Assembly: GCA_028275825.1 (NCBI GenBank)
Contig: JAPWTX010000006.1
Location: 1 to 57,272 of the forward strand
Direction of reading: 5' to 3'
Source of the DNA: Ignisphaera sp.
GTDB lineage: Archaea; Thermoproteota; Thermoprotei_A; Sulfolobales; Ignisphaeraceae
Length of the DNA stretch: 57,272 bases
Position numbers and translations under genes: made by a program. Shown piece by piece: positions 45,199 to 53,614 of this stretch (positions are counted from its first letter, which is position 1; every line of letters begins with the position of its first letter). Below the pieces are notes generated by a model. That model saw only the letters and a list, made by a program, of their open reading frames with translations, searched no databases and had not been told where the DNA came from.

Positions 45199-45966
45199 AT
45201 GGCTAATAACCGCGATAACCTCATACTCATTACAAAAAACATTACAAAGAGATTTGGAGGTGTTATAGCACTAGACAAGGTGTCATTGGTTGTTAGTAGA
45301 AGATCCATAACACTTTTAATAGGTCCTAATGGGGCTGGGAAAACCACATTTGTTAATGTTTGTACAGGTGTGTTCAAGCCTGATGAGGGTAAGATAATAT
45401 TTGAGGCTAGAGATATCACAGGCTGGCCTCCATATAAGGTCTATAGTATTGGCCTTGCAAGATCTTTTCAAATTCCACAGCCATTCAGAAGTCTTACAGT
45501 TTTAGATAATGTGCTTGTTGCTATGAAAAGCCCTGGGGAAGACCCTATAAGGGCTTTATTTAAGGGTAGCTGGATTAGGAGAGAGGAGGAGAACATTAAG
45601 AAGGCATTTAAAATACTGGAGCTTGTCGGACTTGAAAATTACTGGGACTGGGAAGCATATAAACTTGGTGCTGGCCAGCTAAAAATGCTTGAAGTTGCTA
45701 GATCTATAGCGTCAGGAGCGAAGCTCTTAGCCTTAGACGAGCCTATTGGTGGTACAGATCCTCGGTACTCTTCTTACATATTTGAACAGTTACAGAGTAT
45801 TAGAAAGGAGCTAGATATATCCTTTTTAGTTATAGAGCATAGGATTGATGTGGCATTGAAATACGCTGACATGGTCTATGTTATGGATAGGGGTAGGGTA
45901 ATCGCTGAAGGCAGTCCCAACGAAATACTTAAAAATCCTAAGGTAGCAGAGGTATACTTGGGTTAG
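45199..45966 (+). CDS. livG: Branched-chain amino-acid ABC ATPase LivG
   Basis: 255 residues. Walker A LIGPNGAGKTTFVNVCTG, the LivG-specific ARSFQIPQPF Q-loop, signature LGAGQLKMLEVARSI (an unusual LGAGQ form), Walker B LLALDEPIGGTDP and switch His in VIEHRIDV. ATG 45199 is preferred, with AGAGGTG 6 nt upstream; ATG 45181 is in frame. Follows livK after 110 nt. Confidence 0.92.
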   Translation: MANNRDNLILITKNITKRFGGVIALDKVSLVVSRRSITLLIGPNGAGKTTFVNVCTGVFKPDEGKIIFEARDITGWPPYKVYSIGLARSFQIPQPFRSLTVLDNVLVAMKSPGEDPIRALFKGSWIRREEENIKKAFKILELVGLENYWDWEAYKLGAGQLKMLEVARSIASGAKLLALDEPIGGTDPRYSSYIFEQLQSIRKELDISFLVIEHRIDVALKYADMVYVMDRGRVIAEGSPNEILKNPKVAEVYLG

Positions 45967-45975
45967 ACCTTGGAT

Positions 45976-46677
45976 ATGCTCAAGGTATCAAATCTCAGTG
46001 CTGGATATGGTAAGATAAAGGTGTTATTTGATGTTAACATAGATGTTGTGAAGGATACCATCACAGCTGTTATAGGTCCTAATGGGGCTGGGAAAACCAC
46101 ACTACTAAATAGCATTTACGGACTTGCAGATATTTATGAAGGCTCTGTACTATTTTACGGTAGAAATATACGGGGTTTAAAGCCTCATGAAATAACATCT
46201 CTTGGAATAGGATATGTGCCTCAAACCGATAACATTTTTTCAGGTTTGACAGTATATGAAAATCTGAGGCTTGCTGGAAGTACATTGACTAAGGAGAGGT
46301 TTTCTGAGAGGATTAGGGAGGTCTACGAGCTCTTTCCAAAACTTAGAGAACTAGCCAATAGGAGAGCAGGCACACTTAGTGGTGGTGAGAGAAGAATGCT
46401 TGCAATAGCGCTTGCACTTATCAAGGATCCAAAGCTTCTTTTATTAGATGAGGTTACAACAGATCTAGCACCAATCATGGTTAAAAAGGTTTTGGAAAAG
46501 GTTACAGAGTTGAAGAAAAGGGGCATCACAATACTATTAGTTGAGCAGTATGCGCATAGAGCTTTAGAAATAGCTGACAAAGTATATCTCCTAGCAAGTG
46601 GCGAAATAAAGTTTGCAGGAGAGCCGAGGCAGCTCTTAGAGAGGAAAGACCTTCTTTCACTCTACCTAGGAATATAA
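45976..46677 (+). CDS. livF: Branched-chain amino-acid ABC ATPase LivF
   Basis: 233 residues. Walker A VIGPNGAGKTTLLNSI, LivF-type GIGYVPQTDNIFSGLTVYENL, signature LSGGERRMLAIALALI and Walker B LLLLDEVTTDLAP, where the common DEPSxGLAP is DEVTTDLAP, an altered D-loop. Switch His is replaced by Gln (LLVEQYA), normal for LivF. TTG 45970 is an alternative start. Its first 33 codons share the identical DNA segment GGTCCTAATGGGGCTGGGAA with livG. Confidence 0.9.
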   Translation: MLKVSNLSAGYGKIKVLFDVNIDVVKDTITAVIGPNGAGKTTLLNSIYGLADIYEGSVLFYGRNIRGLKPHEITSLGIGYVPQTDNIFSGLTVYENLRLAGSTLTKERFSERIREVYELFPKLRELANRRAGTLSGGERRMLAIALALIKDPKLLLLDEVTTDLAPIMVKKVLEKVTELKKRGITILLVEQYAHRALEIADKVYLLASGEIKFAGEPRQLLERKDLLSLYLGI

Positions 46678-46728
46678 CATAAATATGCACTTTCTTCAAA
46701 TTCATCATAGCTATCTAATCTGAAACCG

Positions 46729-47781
46729 TTAAGATGAGATCAATTTAAAAAACTCTTTTATAGCATTTCTATATACTTTTGCACCATAAAGAATCTCCTC
46801 TACAGTTATTTCCTCTTTATCTGTATGTGAAAGCTCTGATTTACCAGGGCCATAAGCAACTATATTGCTTGTACAGCTGTATAAAAGATTCATATCGCTT
46901 GTCCCAAGTTTATATACAAATCTAGGTCTCTTGCCTTCCATTATAATGGCTCTAGTTAGTGCTCTAACAATAGTGTTATTCACAGATGTTTTAATGGGCT
47001 GGGTGTAGTCAGAGACATCGTAATAGCACTTGCTATAGTGTGTAATGAGACTCTTCAAGTACTCGTCAATACTTTTTATTGTGTCATTTATTCCTACTCT
47101 AAAATCTATATACATGGATCCCTCATGAGGATAAATAGTGTAGCCTGCGCTATCCCCGCATTGCATGAAGAGAAGGGTAGCTGTTGTAAGTTCTGCCTCG
47201 AATATACTGTACTTCTCTCTGATCTTGATCCAAAGATCTATAAGCTTATCGCATGCTGGAGATTCGAGGGGGGGCGATGATGCATGGCTTGGCGATGATG
47301 AACACTTTATTCTCACCTTCATGCTTCCTCTATACCCCAAAACGATGGAGTTATTGCTAGGCTCTCCAATAATTATTCCACTAGGTTTGAAGCCTTTTTT
47401 GATGAGCTCTCTAGCCCCCTTACTATCCCCCTCTTCACCTATCACAGCAATAGCGTATACCCTAAATTTATCTAAATCAATATGTTTTTTGGCTAATGAA
47501 GCACCTATAAACATAGCTATAAGGGGTCCTTTAGCATCTACAGCCCCTCTACCAGCCACAGCATCATTATTGATTATAACTGGAAGTTCTCCAGGAATAG
47601 TATCAATGTGCCCTACTAGAGCTATAGACTTCTCACCGTAGCCTAATTCAGCAATGAGATTACCAGCATCATCTGTATACACCTTGTCAAAACCAAGGAT
47701 AGAGGCATATTCATGTAATATCTTAATAGCCTTTTCTTCATGCCCTGATGGACTATAGGCTTTTAATAAATCAACCAGCAT
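46729..47781 (-). CDS. lysK: [LysW]-lysine/[LysW]-ornithine hydrolase
   Basis: About 350 residues, M20 metallopeptidase. Metal ligands: LVGHIDTIPGEL, GRGAVDAKGPL, VIGEEGDSKGA, GEPSN and the C-terminal LSHTDKEE. Releases lysine (or ornithine) from the LysW carrier. Start uncertain: ATG 47781 gives an 11-nt overlap with lysJ; TTG 47802 or ATG 47829 would extend the N-terminus. Last gene of lysW-X-J-K. Confidence 0.92.
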   Translation of the reverse strand: MLVDLLKAYSPSGHEEKAIKILHEYASILGFDKVYTDDAGNLIAELGYGEKSIALVGHIDTIPGELPVIINNDAVAGRGAVDAKGPLIAMFIGASLAKKHIDLDKFRVYAIAVIGEEGDSKGARELIKKGFKPSGIIIGEPSNNSIVLGYRGSMKVRIKCSSSPSHASSPPLESPACDKLIDLWIKIREKYSIFEAELTTATLLFMQCGDSAGYTIYPHEGSMYIDFRVGINDTIKSIDEYLKSLITHYSKCYYDVSDYTQPIKTSVNNTIVRALTRAIIMEGKRPRFVYKLGTSDMNLLYSCTSNIVAYGPGKSELSHTDKEEITVEEILYGAKVYRNAIKEFFKLISS

Positions 47782-48937
47782 TTCTAGTGCTAAACTCTTC
47801 AATGCATTTTCCAATAACCTCCACCACATAATTAATGTCATTCATGGTTATGAGATAGGGCGGTAAGAGCCTTAAGACCGTAACCCCTGCTTTTAGTGCT
47901 AATATTTTATTATCTTGAAGGCACTTCACTAACTTAGTTGGCTCAAACCGCAGATCTATGCCTATCATCAGTCCTGAGCCTCTGACATCCCTCACTATCC
48001 TCACATCCTTAAGCCTTGCTTTCAATGAGCTAATCAAAAACTCACCCTTTTCCATTGCTTGCCTAGGCACAGAATCTTGAAGCAGAACCTCAGTACTTGC
48101 TTTAACAGCGGCACATGCTAACGGGTTTCCTCCATATGTTGAACCATGAAGACCTGGCTCAATCTTAGAAACAATTTCATGAGGTAGAAACGCTACGCTC
48201 ACAGGAAACCCACCACCAATTGCCTTACCTGCTAGCAGTATGTCGGGAACAATATTATACTGTTCAAAAAGCCACGTGGTCCCCGTTCTACCAAAACCTG
48301 TTTGAATCTCGTCAATAATCAATAGAGCCCCGGTCTTACTTGCTCTCTCCCTAACTACTTTTGCAAACTCCTTTGAAGCAATATTTACACCTCCTTCACC
48401 CTGAATTAGCTCAACTATGATGGCAGCTGTACTTTCATCAACAATTTTCTCAACATCTTCAACACTATTAAATTTTGCCTGATACACCTCTGGGAGAAGA
48501 GGCTCAACACCTTTTCTATATTTCAAGCTTGAGGTCACTGATAGTGCACCAAATGTTCTGCCATGGAATGAATTTGTGAAGTGCACAATCTTTTTCCTAT
48601 TGCTAACAGCTCTTGAAACTTTTAATGCGAAATCCACTGCCTCACTACCACTATTCAAAAGATATGCATACTCAAATTTACTAGGCACAATTTTTGAAAG
48701 AATCTCTAGCATTTCCTCTCTAACCCTAACTCTGAACGATGTAGACACCGTTGCGACTTTACTTAACTGCTCAATAAGTGCCTTGACAATATGTGGATTC
48801 CTATGTCCTAAGAATGCTACGCCGTGCCCTGTATGCATATCAAGGTATTTAACGCCGTTGAAATCCCATACATATTGTCCTTCAGCATATGCTATCTCCA
48901 AACCCCTATCCTCATAGAACATGAGATACTTCAACAT
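47771..48937 (-). CDS. lysJ: [LysW]-aminoadipate semialdehyde/glutamate semialdehyde transaminase
   Basis: 388 residues, class III PLP aminotransferase. EGQYVWDFNGVKYLDMHTGHGVAFLGHRNP, SGSEAVDFALK, FHGRTFGALSVT, LLIIDEIQTGFGRTG and the PLP lysine in LLAGKAIGGGFP. Aminates LysW-bound semialdehyde. ATG 48937 fits homologues (MLKYLMFYEDRGLEIA) and has AGGTG 4 nt upstream; ATG 48973 is possible. Confidence 0.94.
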   Translation of the reverse strand: MLKYLMFYEDRGLEIAYAEGQYVWDFNGVKYLDMHTGHGVAFLGHRNPHIVKALIEQLSKVATVSTSFRVRVREEMLEILSKIVPSKFEYAYLLNSGSEAVDFALKVSRAVSNRKKIVHFTNSFHGRTFGALSVTSSLKYRKGVEPLLPEVYQAKFNSVEDVEKIVDESTAAIIVELIQGEGGVNIASKEFAKVVRERASKTGALLIIDEIQTGFGRTGTTWLFEQYNIVPDILLAGKAIGGGFPVSVAFLPHEIVSKIEPGLHGSTYGGNPLACAAVKASTEVLLQDSVPRQAMEKGEFLISSLKARLKDVRIVRDVRGSGLMIGIDLRFEPTKLVKCLQDNKILALKAGVTVLRLLPPYLITMNDINYVVEVIGKCIEEFSTRNAG

Positions 48938-48976
48938 TGCACACCTTTGGCAGGTATACAAAATTTTATGCATATA

Positions 48977-49852
48977 CTACTTTCTTAATTGGGTCTTTAT
49001 GTACTCTGCTATCTTTAACTGTAGCTTAACACCAGTAGCTGCTACAGTATTCTTAAACTCAGGTACAGCATTTATCTCATTCACTACATATCCCCTTTCC
49101 ATATCTTCAAATACATCTATACCTGCAATTTCTATTCCTATAAGCTTTGCTGTTTTAAGTACAAGTTCTCTCAACTCATCATCTATCTTAGCGGGCTCTG
49201 CCTTGCCACCTCTAGCAGTATTTGTTATCCAATGATTACTAACTCTATATATTGCCGTAGGCACCTCATCTCCTATAACAAAGACTCTGATATCTCTATT
49301 TGGTTTATTAACAAATTCCTGAATCATGTGAACCTTCATTGAAGGATTGGGTATATAATTTCGGTGCTCTATTACAGACCTCAGCTCTTCTTCATCTCTA
49401 GCCATTGATATTAATCTACCCCAGCTCCCATCAATAGGCTTAAGAACCACTGGATATCCTATTACTTGAGCAGCTTTGTAGCAGGACTCTTCGCTGAAAG
49501 TTATGAGGGTTCTGGGCGTCTTTATATTGTTTCTTGATAATATAGATAAGGTCCATAGCTTGTTCATAGCAATGGCTGTGGACATAGAACTGTTTATAAC
49601 TCTTATTCCAAGTGATTCTAGAGCTATAGTCGAGTTTAATGCGATTGCATGACTTATAGCTCTCTGTAAAGCAATTTCAACACTACTTAATAACGCACTG
49701 CTTTTTAATCCATTTTCTCCAACACGTAGAATCGTATTGTATAAATGAATTGGCTCTAATTCAAGACCCATTTCTTTTGCTGCATCTAGAATGGCTTTTT
49801 CTTCCCATCTCAAAACCTCATAAAGCATTATACTATTGGCAATAAACCCCAC
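48977..49852 (-). CDS. lysX: [LysW]-alpha-aminoadipate ligase LysX
   Basis: About 290 residues, RimK-like ATP-grasp. YPVVLKPIDGSWGRLISMA, QEFVNKPNRDIRVFVIGD, HWITNTARGGKAE and VNEINAVPEFKNT match LysX. Attaches aminoadipate to the LysW C-terminus. The start is unclear: GTG 49852 lies inside the GAGGTG Shine-Dalgarno; ATG 49828 would cut into the first strand (SIMLYEVL); ATT 49843 has perfect 6-nt spacing and fits the family N-terminus. Follows lysW closely. Confidence 0.92.
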   Translation of the reverse strand: MGFIANSIMLYEVLRWEEKAILDAAKEMGLELEPIHLYNTILRVGENGLKSSALLSSVEIALQRAISHAIALNSTIALESLGIRVINSSMSTAIAMNKLWTLSILSRNNIKTPRTLITFSEESCYKAAQVIGYPVVLKPIDGSWGRLISMARDEEELRSVIEHRNYIPNPSMKVHMIQEFVNKPNRDIRVFVIGDEVPTAIYRVSNHWITNTARGGKAEPAKIDDELRELVLKTAKLIGIEIAGIDVFEDMERGYVVNEINAVPEFKNTVAATGVKLQLKIAEYIKTQLRK

Positions 49853-49857
49853 CTCTA

Positions 49858-50031
49858 CTACTCGCCCCAGTCCTCACCAACGCCTTCTAACGGCTTCACC
49901 TTTACAATATTGTTTTCGATGACTACCTCAAGTGTGACGCCACAATCATGCTCCACTACTTCACCAGCCATGACATCATCTGGTAGCGATACTTCACCAC
50001 CACATACAGGGCACTTAGTTTTTATAGCCAT
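49858..50031 (-). CDS. lysW: Amino-group carrier protein LysW
   Basis: 57 residues. Zinc knuckle CPVCGG near the N-terminus, a second Cys pair half (HDCG), an acidic C-terminal half and the invariant C-terminal EDWGE, whose Glu carries the growing lysine precursor. ATG 50031 has GGTG 6 nt upstream; any longer start is unsupported. First gene of lysW-X-J-K; divergent from lysY-Z-M. Confidence 0.95.
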   Translation of the reverse strand: MAIKTKCPVCGGEVSLPDDVMAGEVVEHDCGVTLEVVIENNIVKVKPLEGVGEDWGE

Positions 50032-50082
50032 GCTTTTCACCAAATAGTTGATGTTTACAGTGAGATGTCTAATGCATGCAGG

Positions 50083-50146
50083 GAATATATACGGTACCCT
50101 AATATTTATGTACGAATTCATGTAAAGTATATTTGCGGATTCCGCA
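50083..50146. promoter_or_regulatory. lysW promoter and palindromic operator candidate
   Basis: TGCGGA-T-TCCGCA (50134-50146) is a perfect 13-bp palindrome between divergent lysW and lysY. The lysW TATA (GTATATATTC on the minus strand, about 50083-50092) lies about 45 bp away. In Sulfolobus, the Lrp-type LysM binds upstream of lysW; a lysM gene is present here as well, so the palindrome is a candidate LysM site. Confidence 0.45.
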
Positions 50147-50253
50147 CAAACCAAATACATTACTTGTACAAAGTTTTCAATACTTAATGTGAGGTGAACT
50201 TAGTAAAGTTTGTACCACTTTATAGAAGGTTTGCGATAAAAGTAATTTTGCAG

Positions 50254-51318
50254 GTGTCGAGACTGAAAAAAAGAGTTTGTATAGTAGGAGCCTCTGGGTA
50301 TACTGGAGGAGAAATACTCAGATTACTAGCATATCATCCATATGTAGAGGTTGTCATGGCAACATCGAGAGAGTATGCAGGTAGACCTGTGCACTACGTC
50401 CACTTCAACCTGCGTGGCATATATAGAAATCTTAAGTTTTCAGAGGCGAACATTGATGCTATTGCCAAGAACTGTGACACAGTATTTTTATCGCTGCCTC
50501 ACGGAGTTTCAATTAATTATGTTCCTAAAATTGTTGAGATGGGTATAGTTGTTGTAGATCTGAGTGCTGACTTTAGGTTAAAGAATCCTGAACTTTACAA
50601 AGTTTGGTATGGATATGAACATCCTTATCCAGATTTGCTAAAGAAGGCTGTTTATGGAATGCCTGAGATTCATAGAGATGAGCTGAGAAATGCAAAGTTA
50701 ATAGCATCGCCAGGTTGTAACGCTACTGCAGGAATTCTCTCGCTCCTACCTTTAGTTAAGCACAGAGCTATAGATCTCAGTAAAATAGTTATAGATGTGA
50801 AGGTGGGAAGTAGTGAGGCCGGCTCTAAGCCATCGATAGCAGATCATCATCCAGAAAGAGAGGGCACTATAAGACCTTATGAGGCTGAAGGACATAGACA
50901 TGTAGCAGAAGTAGAGCAAGAACTTAGCATTATAGCTGGTCAGAATGTTGTCATATCCATGGTTCCACACGCTGTCAGTAGCATTAGAGGTGCCCTTGCA
51001 TCATCACATGCATGGCTGGTTCAAGAAATGGAGGATTTAGAGCTATTAAAGCTTTATGTAGCTACATACAGAAATGAGCCATTTATAAGAATAGTGTACA
51101 AGGTGCCGCCAGGCTATCCAGATCCAAAATATGTTATGGGCAGTAATTATGCTGACATAGGTTTTGCTGTTGAGAGAAGGCTGAAGAGGGTGACCTCATT
51201 TGCAGCAATAGATAACCTTGTTAAGGGGGCAGCTGGGCAAGCTATACAAGCATTTAACATAGCCATGGGTTTCGATGAAACAGCTGGTCTATTGATACCA
51301 CCTCTGAAGCCTGCGTAG
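50254..51318 (+). CDS. lysY: [LysW]-aminoadipate/glutamate 6-phosphate reductase (LysY/ArgC)
   Basis: About 354 residues. NADP loop VGASGYTGGEILRLL, catalytic Cys in ASPGCNATAGIL, and HRHVAEVEQEL with the active-site His. Reduces the LysW-bound acyl phosphate. GTG 50254 gives the usual short N-terminus (SRLKKRVCIVGASGYTGG) and has a TTTATAG about 30 nt upstream; GTG 50194, sitting within a GAGGTG, would add 20 residues that look unlike the family. Confidence 0.92.
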   Translation: MSRLKKRVCIVGASGYTGGEILRLLAYHPYVEVVMATSREYAGRPVHYVHFNLRGIYRNLKFSEANIDAIAKNCDTVFLSLPHGVSINYVPKIVEMGIVVVDLSADFRLKNPELYKVWYGYEHPYPDLLKKAVYGMPEIHRDELRNAKLIASPGCNATAGILSLLPLVKHRAIDLSKIVIDVKVGSSEAGSKPSIADHHPEREGTIRPYEAEGHRHVAEVEQELSIIAGQNVVISMVPHAVSSIRGALASSHAWLVQEMEDLELLKLYVATYRNEPFIRIVYKVPPGYPDPKYVMGSNYADIGFAVERRLKRVTSFAAIDNLVKGAAGQAIQAFNIAMGFDETAGLLIPPLKPA

Positions 51319-51329
51319 TGGTGTGTATA

Positions 51330-52133
51330 ATGGTTGTTGTTGTAAAAGTTGGTGGAAGGGCTTTAGAGAAAAATATTGATGGAATTGTTGCTGATATTGC
51401 TGATATTGGGAAGAGGGAAAGGGTAATATTTGTTCATGGTGGAGGGGATATAGTAACAGAAGTGAGCAAGAAACTTGGTGTAGAGCCAAAGTTTGTTATG
51501 TCTCCTGAAGGAATAAGAAGTAGGTATACTGATGAAAAAGAATTAGATGTATATGTCATGGTAATGGCAGGTAAGATTAATAAGCAAATAGTTTCGAAAC
51601 TCATAGCCTTGGGCACTCAGGCAATAGGCATAACAGGTGCTGATGGCCCTACTCTAATAGCTGAAAGGAAAAAGAGGATAGTGATTGTTGATGAAAGGGG
51701 GAGGAAAAGGGTTATAGATGGAGGCTATACAGGTAGAATAGTGAAGGCTGAGGTAAAACTCCTTCAGACCCTCTTAAACAGTGGTTTCACAGTAGTGGTA
51801 GCGCCAATTGCCATAGATGCAGAGGGCACACTGTTAAATGTAGATGGAGATCAAGCAGCATATGCAATTGCAACAGCTCTAAAGGTCTCAGAGCTCATAA
51901 TATTAACAGATGTAGAGGGGGTGGTAGTGGGTGGAGAGCTAATTAAAGAGATAAAGTTGAGTGAAATTGAGAAAGTTCTCGCAAATATAGGGCCTGGAAT
52001 GAATAGAAAAGTGATGCTAGCAGGAAAAGCAGTTGAAGAAGGTGTTAAAAGGGTGGTGATAGCATCAGGAGTTGTAGAAAGACCTGTTACCAAAGCGCTT
52101 AGCGGGGCTGGTACACTAGTCTCACAAGGTTAG
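51330..52133 (+). CDS. lysZ: [LysW]-aminoadipate/glutamate kinase (LysZ/ArgB)
   Basis: 267 residues, amino-acid kinase fold: VVKVGGRALEKN, FVHGGGDIVTEVSKKLG, GITGADGPTLIAER, NVDGDQAAYAIATAL and LTDVEGVV. Phosphorylates the LysW-bound side-chain carboxylate. ATG 51330 is preceded by GGTG at 6 nt; GTG 51318 overlaps the lysY stop. Alu I-type restriction or other features not relevant. Confidence 0.92.
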   Translation: MVVVVKVGGRALEKNIDGIVADIADIGKRERVIFVHGGGDIVTEVSKKLGVEPKFVMSPEGIRSRYTDEKELDVYVMVMAGKINKQIVSKLIALGTQAIGITGADGPTLIAERKKRIVIVDERGRKRVIDGGYTGRIVKAEVKLLQTLLNSGFTVVVAPIAIDAEGTLLNVDGDQAAYAIATALKVSELIILTDVEGVVVGGELIKEIKLSEIEKVLANIGPGMNRKVMLAGKAVEEGVKRVVIASGVVERPVTKALSGAGTLVSQG

Positions 52134-52139
52134 AGACCT

Positions 52140-52559
52140 ATGCCTATTGATGAAGTGGATATGAAATTACTTAAATTGTTAAAGGACAACGCTAGAACCC
52201 CATACTCAAAACTTGCACGAGAGCTCAGCATTAGCGAATCTGCTGTGAGAAAGAGGATAGCTAGGCTCGTAAAAGCAGGCGTAATAAAGAAAATGACCAT
52301 AGAGTATGAACTTGAAAATGAGATCAAAGCTGTAATACTTGTAAAAACACAGCCCCCTATACCAGTACCAGAAGTCTCTAAGAATATAAAGAAAATAACA
52401 GGTGTTGACATAGTCTATGAAGTTACAGGAGAATATGATATAATAGCTGTTATCAGAGCCTCTGGTGTTGAGATGATAAATAAATTCATAGACGAAATCC
52501 GCTCTATACCAGGAGTAGTAAGCACTTATACAATGGTTGTACTCCGTACATGGATCTAG
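52140..52559 (+). CDS. lysM: Lrp/AsnC-family regulator LysM
   Basis: 139 residues. N-terminal helix-turn-helix (DEVDMKLLKLLKDNAR, SKLARELSISESAVRKRI) and a C-terminal RAM domain (VYEVTGEYDIIAVI, SIPGVVSTYTMVV). Its place directly after lysYZ matches LysM of Sulfolobus, a lysine-responsive regulator of lysW-X-J-K. Probably acts on the divergent lysW/lysY control region. Starts 6 nt after lysZ. Confidence 0.88.
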   Translation: MPIDEVDMKLLKLLKDNARTPYSKLARELSISESAVRKRIARLVKAGVIKKMTIEYELENEIKAVILVKTQPPIPVPEVSKNIKKITGVDIVYEVTGEYDIIAVIRASGVEMINKFIDEIRSIPGVVSTYTMVVLRTWI

Positions 52560-52570
52560 ACAAAAAATGC

Positions 52571-52588
52571 TATATAAGCTTTTTAAGC
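52571..52588 (+). promoter_or_regulatory. Promoter of thrB-hom-lysC-asd
   Basis: Two overlapping TATA-like elements (TATATAAG and CTTTTTAAG) about 60 nt before the thrB region, inside two copies of AAGCTT. A transcript would start near 52605 and include the GAGGTG at 52636-52641. Confidence 0.4.
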
Positions 52589-52646
52589 TTGTACAAGGGA
52601 AAATAGGTAATAGTCTCTAATACAAGTTAGGCCTAGAGGTGCTATA

Positions 52647-53614
52647 ATGCGCCAAACAGAATAGTTAAGAAAAGAGTTGTAGTAAAGGCACCAGCATCTA
52701 TAGCTAATCTTGGGCCAGGATTTGATATTCTTGCAGCAGCAATTGAAGGTCTTTATGATATTGTTGAAATTTGTTCTGTTCCTGGTTCTGGTAAAATAGT
52801 TGTTGAGTCTCAAGGCTTTGAAGTTCCTTCTGGGGAAAGTAATGTTGCTTACCATATAGCTAAGTACTTTGTAGAAAAGTTCTCCATAAATACCTACGAT
52901 ATTTATATTACTGTTAAGAAAGGTGTGCCACCAGCGAGTGGTCTTGGAAGTTCTGGCTCTACTAGTGCAGCTACAGCTTATGCACTCAACATTATGTTTG
53001 GTGCTGAACTAGATGAAGAGGTTCTTCTTAATTTAGCTGGAGTTGGAGAGGCGTTTGCAGCAGGCACCCCTCATTATGATAATGTAGCTGCAAGCTTATT
53101 TGGGGGATTCGTAATACTTGATTTAATGCGTGGCAAAGTCTTTAAGTATAAACCTAAAAAGAGAATCCCCATAGCTATTGTAACACCTAAGCTACACAAT
53201 CTTATAGCCATTAGGAAGACAGAGTATGCACGATTGCTTTTACCTAGGCAAATAAGTTTTGAAATCTATGTAAAGCAGTCTTCATCTTTAGCAAAGCTCC
53301 TCTTTGGCATCTTAACAGAGGATTTAAGGGTTTTTGGTGAAGCTGTTTCTGTAGATTATGTAGTAGAGCCTTACAGAGCCAAGATGATACCATTTTATAG
53401 CGATATAAAGAGTCTCGCTTTAAGCGAGGGTGCATATGGTTTCAATATAAGTGGGGCTGGTCCTTCAGTATTTCTAGTTCATGATGATGTTGCAATGGTT
53501 TCGAGAATTGCAGAAAAGGTTAAAAGCTATCTCATTGAGAGGGGGATAGAGACACACGCTTTTGTTTCTTACATTTCCTCGAAGGGGGTTGAAACACTGG
53601 AGGTGGTAGAATGA
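52647..53614 (+). CDS. thrB: Homoserine kinase, start region frameshifted or non-canonical
   Basis: About 320 residues of GHMP homoserine kinase: APASIANLGPGFDILAAA, ATP loop PPASGLGSSGSTSAATAYA, and ISGAGPSVFLV. Phosphorylates homoserine for threonine. ATG 52647 has GAGGTG at 5 nt but reads only five codons before TAG. The kinase frame is one base off and has no ATG, GTG or TTG from its upstream stop (52634-52636) to GTG 52925, which lies in the ATP loop. One missing base near ATGCGCC would restore a normal gene; ATA 52661 is another possible start. Overlaps hom by ATGA. Confidence 0.82.

Noticed and set aside
46071-46102. Shared segment between livG and livF as a recombination or gene-conversion tract
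   Set aside because: It encodes the Walker A motif in both paralogues; one short identical stretch is explained by common ancestry and conserved function.
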